NCBI GenBank assembly: GCA_964395545.1
Contig: CAYNAW010000003.1
Span: forward strand, 1-51,741
Direction of reading: 5' to 3'
DNA: 51,741 nt
Source of the DNA: CAYGVX01 sp964395545
GTDB taxonomy: Archaea > Thermoproteota > Bathyarchaeia > Bathyarchaeales > SOJC01
The notes beneath the pieces were generated by a model that had not been told where the DNA came from, made no database searches, and was given only the letters and a program-made list of their open reading frames with translations. Of this stretch, positions 50,277 to 51,741 are shown in pieces. How positions within the stretch are numbered: position 1 is the stretch's first letter; every line of letters starts with the position of its first letter. Position numbers and translations under genes: made by a program.

Positions 50277-50337
50277 GTATATAAGTGCTGACTACAATTG
50301 TACGTTAGACAAGGAAATCTCAGGCTTTGCAGCCTGA
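50277..50337. promoter_or_regulatory. Shared TATA box and leader hairpin before the SAM hydrolase gene
   Basis: GTATATAAG (50277-50285) can serve both the gene at 50248 and the one at 50377. In the rightward leader, TCAGGCT (50320-50326) and AGCCTGA (50331-50337) form a perfect 7-bp stem with a TTGC loop, about 40 nt before the start. Confidence 0.5.
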
Positions 50338-50376
50338 ATCAGCAACCCACGAATGTCTAGAATGGAGAACGAGTAC

Positions 50377-51174
50377 ATGACGCAGAAGGTGATAACGCTT
50401 GTCTCAGATTTTGGGTTGAGAGACCCTTACGTGGCAGAAATGAAAGCCGTGATACTCACGATATGCCCCCACGCGAGAATCTTTGACATTAGCCATCAAG
50501 TCGACAAGTTCGACGTTCGCATGGGGGCCTTCACCCTAGCCTCTGCCGCTCCGTACTTCCCCGAAGGCACGGTGCACGTTGCCGTGGTTGATCCCGGAGT
50601 AGGGTCTCGACGTCGCCCGCTAGTTGCTGAAACAAGACGCGGCTACCTTGTCGGACCGGACAACGGTGTGCTTATGCTAGCTGCCTTAAAGGAAGGTCTG
50701 AAACACGTTTACGTCATCGAGGCCCGAGACTACATGCTCCCGAAGGTCTCGAGGACATTCCACGGACGAGACGTGTTCGCGCCTGCTGCTGCTCACCTAG
50801 CCCGGGGCATCGAAGCCTCGCGGTTTGGAAAGGAGACAGCTGAATACGTGATTCCTGAGTTCGCGAAACCGCGGGTTAAAGAGAATGTCGTGGCTGGTGA
50901 GGTGTTGCAGGTGGATGACTTTGGTAACATAATCACGAACATACCCAGAACCATCGTGGACGACCTGCATGTTCGTAGGGGCGAGCTTCTGAGAGTGAGA
51001 GCCGGCGGGAAGGCGGAATCACTTCGGTTCTGCGTCGCCTATGGACAAGTCGGCAAAGGCAAGCCTCTCGCCATAGTTAGCAGTCATGATTTCTTGGAGA
51101 TCTCCGTGAACCAAGGCAACGCTGCCCGATTCTTCGGAGTGAAGAGTGGGGACCCGATAGTGATTATGCGTTAG
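50377..51174 (+). CDS. SAM hydrolase / hydroxide adenosyltransferase (DUF62)
   Basis: 265 residues from ATG 50377; GGAG about 9 nt upstream and the family start (ITLVSDFG) support it over ATG 50353. Asp in SDFGLRDPYVAEMKAV, VVDPGVGSRRRPL, GPDNGVLM and FHGRDVFAPAAAHLARG are family motifs, with VDDFGNIITNIP in the C-terminal domain. It splits SAM to adenosine and methionine. It overlaps nadM by 11 nt at the stops. Confidence 0.93.
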   Translation: MTQKVITLVSDFGLRDPYVAEMKAVILTICPHARIFDISHQVDKFDVRMGAFTLASAAPYFPEGTVHVAVVDPGVGSRRRPLVAETRRGYLVGPDNGVLMLAALKEGLKHVYVIEARDYMLPKVSRTFHGRDVFAPAAAHLARGIEASRFGKETAEYVIPEFAKPRVKENVVAGEVLQVDDFGNIITNIPRTIVDDLHVRRGELLRVRAGGKAESLRFCVAYGQVGKGKPLAIVSSHDFLEISVNQGNAARFFGVKSGDPIVIMR

Positions 51175-51706
51175 TGTGCGGCTGAACCTTGTCCGTCTTT
51201 GCGAGTTCTCGGATTCTTCCCACGCCGTCAATCTTGTTGATGTACATCGCGATGCTCGTTGGCACGAGTTCCTGCCAGCTCTCACCCGTGAGCATTCTCT
51301 CCCGTATCTCTGTGGCAAGATACACGTGGCGTTTGTTATATGGTATCGCCTTCACGGGGAACCCTGCTTCCATGAACAGTCGACGTGTCAGCGGCTCGTT
51401 GGTGTAGACGTTCTCGAACCTCGGGGTATAACCCTTCACCTCCGCGACCCACATCATGTGGACGTGCATGTCGCGTATCGGGATAATCCAATACTTTGAG
51501 GATGGGATTTTGGCTTCCTCTAAGGCGCGTCGCACCATCACGACGCGTTCGCCTGCCGTGAAGGGGTTGTCTAGTCGGTGGCTGTATTGGGCACTGCCGA
51601 TGACGATGACTACTTCGTCCATTTCGGAGAGAATGTGCTCTACAGCATGCAGGTGACCGAGGTGAAAGGGCTGAAACCTGCCTACGTAAAGTCCGCGCTT
51701 AGTCAT
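51164..51706 (-). CDS. nadM: Nicotinamide-nucleotide adenylyltransferase, archaeal NadM
   Basis: 180 residues. GRFQPFHLGHLHAVEHIL contains the HxGH nucleotidyl-transfer motif, and the C-terminal TEIRERMLTGESWQELVP contains the conserved IRxxM stretch. It makes NAD+ from NMN and ATP. Complete within the window, with its promoter in the last 35 bases or beyond. Together with the PncB-like enzyme at 30662 it gives NAD-salvage steps. Confidence 0.95.
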   Translation of the reverse strand: MTKRGLYVGRFQPFHLGHLHAVEHILSEMDEVVIVIGSAQYSHRLDNPFTAGERVVMVRRALEEAKIPSSKYWIIPIRDMHVHMMWVAEVKGYTPRFENVYTNEPLTRRLFMEAGFPVKAIPYNKRHVYLATEIRERMLTGESWQELVPTSIAMYINKIDGVGRIRELAKTDKVQPHTNA

Positions 51707-51741
51707 AGCTGCAGCCTCGCTGCTGATGGGTATACTGTGGT

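Noticed and set aside
1..51741. tRNA, rRNA, CRISPR arrays, insertion sequences
   Set aside because: No intergenic T-loop consensus, no regularly spaced repeats, and no transposase or integrase motifs were found by reading both strands.

Overview
The window reads as an archaeal chromosome segment, most likely from the TACK side of the tree and plausibly a Bathyarchaeia-like lineage. Direct signs are archaeal information-processing genes (Nop5 and fibrillarin, Trm1, archaeal-type ThrRS and ProRS, eS26, RNase HII, YchF-like GTPase, Sua5), an ether-lipid CDP-alcohol transferase, NadM, a GH3-family enzyme, a mevalonate-entry thiolase and HMG-CoA synthase pair, TATA-box promoters (several consistent with leaderless mRNAs) and frequent TTG/GTG starts. 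eS26 is absent from most Euryarchaeota, which supports TACK; the lineage itself is an inference. I see no tRNA, rRNA, CRISPR array, insertion sequence or phage gene. Genes are tightly packed, with ATGA/GTGA/TTGA start-stop overlaps inside operons and overlapping stop codons between convergent genes.

Layout. 0-5.3 kb: an edge-truncated secreted protein, a zinc-ribbon membrane protein, a PRC-barrel / site-2-protease-CBS pair, and a four-CBS protein with an HPF-like (ribosome hibernation) tail. 5.3-13.7 kb (all +): Ca2+-type P-ATPase, HPr-kinase-like kinase, ATP-type phosphofructokinase, a membrane protein ending in an ATP-cone, alpha-glucan phosphorylase and MgtC. 13.7-24.5 kb: PyrK/PyrD, Nop5/fibrillarin, a duplicated-lobe XRE regulator, RNase HII/THEP1, Trm1, YchF-like GTPase, a 23-residue acidic microprotein, isoaspartyl peptidase and Sua5. 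24.5-30 kb: two divergent regulators with cysteine clusters facing a tandem palindromic operator, then a thiolase / DUF35-HMG-CoA synthase fusion / Yip1 operon. 30-38 kb: SpoIIM-like protein, nicotinate phosphoribosyltransferase, nitroreductase, short GH3 enzyme, UspA, a pilin-like surface protein, and two aminotransferases. 38-46.7 kb: ThrRS, a zinc protein and a PfkB kinase, eS26, a lipid synthase, ProRS, VIT1/CCC1 with DUF211, and a FYVE-like zinc finger protein. 46.8-51.7 kb: a glycogen-synthase-like GT4, HAD phosphatase, three small membrane proteins, SAM hydrolase (DUF62) and NadM.

How the genes may work together. Glycolysis and glycogen turnover are represented by phosphofructokinase, glucan phosphorylase and a GT4 synthase. 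They lie with an unusual number of adenylate-sensing modules (CBS tandem plus HPF, site-2-protease-CBS, ATP-cone, HPr-kinase-like kinase). NAD salvage (PncB-like, NadM) and mevalonate entry are also present. The strongest candidates for new biology are the 5.4-13.1 kb Ca-ATPase / HprK-like / PFK / ATP-cone cluster, the CBS-HPF fusion, the DUF35-HMGCS fusion beside a thiolase lacking a recognisable catalytic Cys loop, the FYVE-spaced zinc finger, the palindromic operator, and several very small genes.
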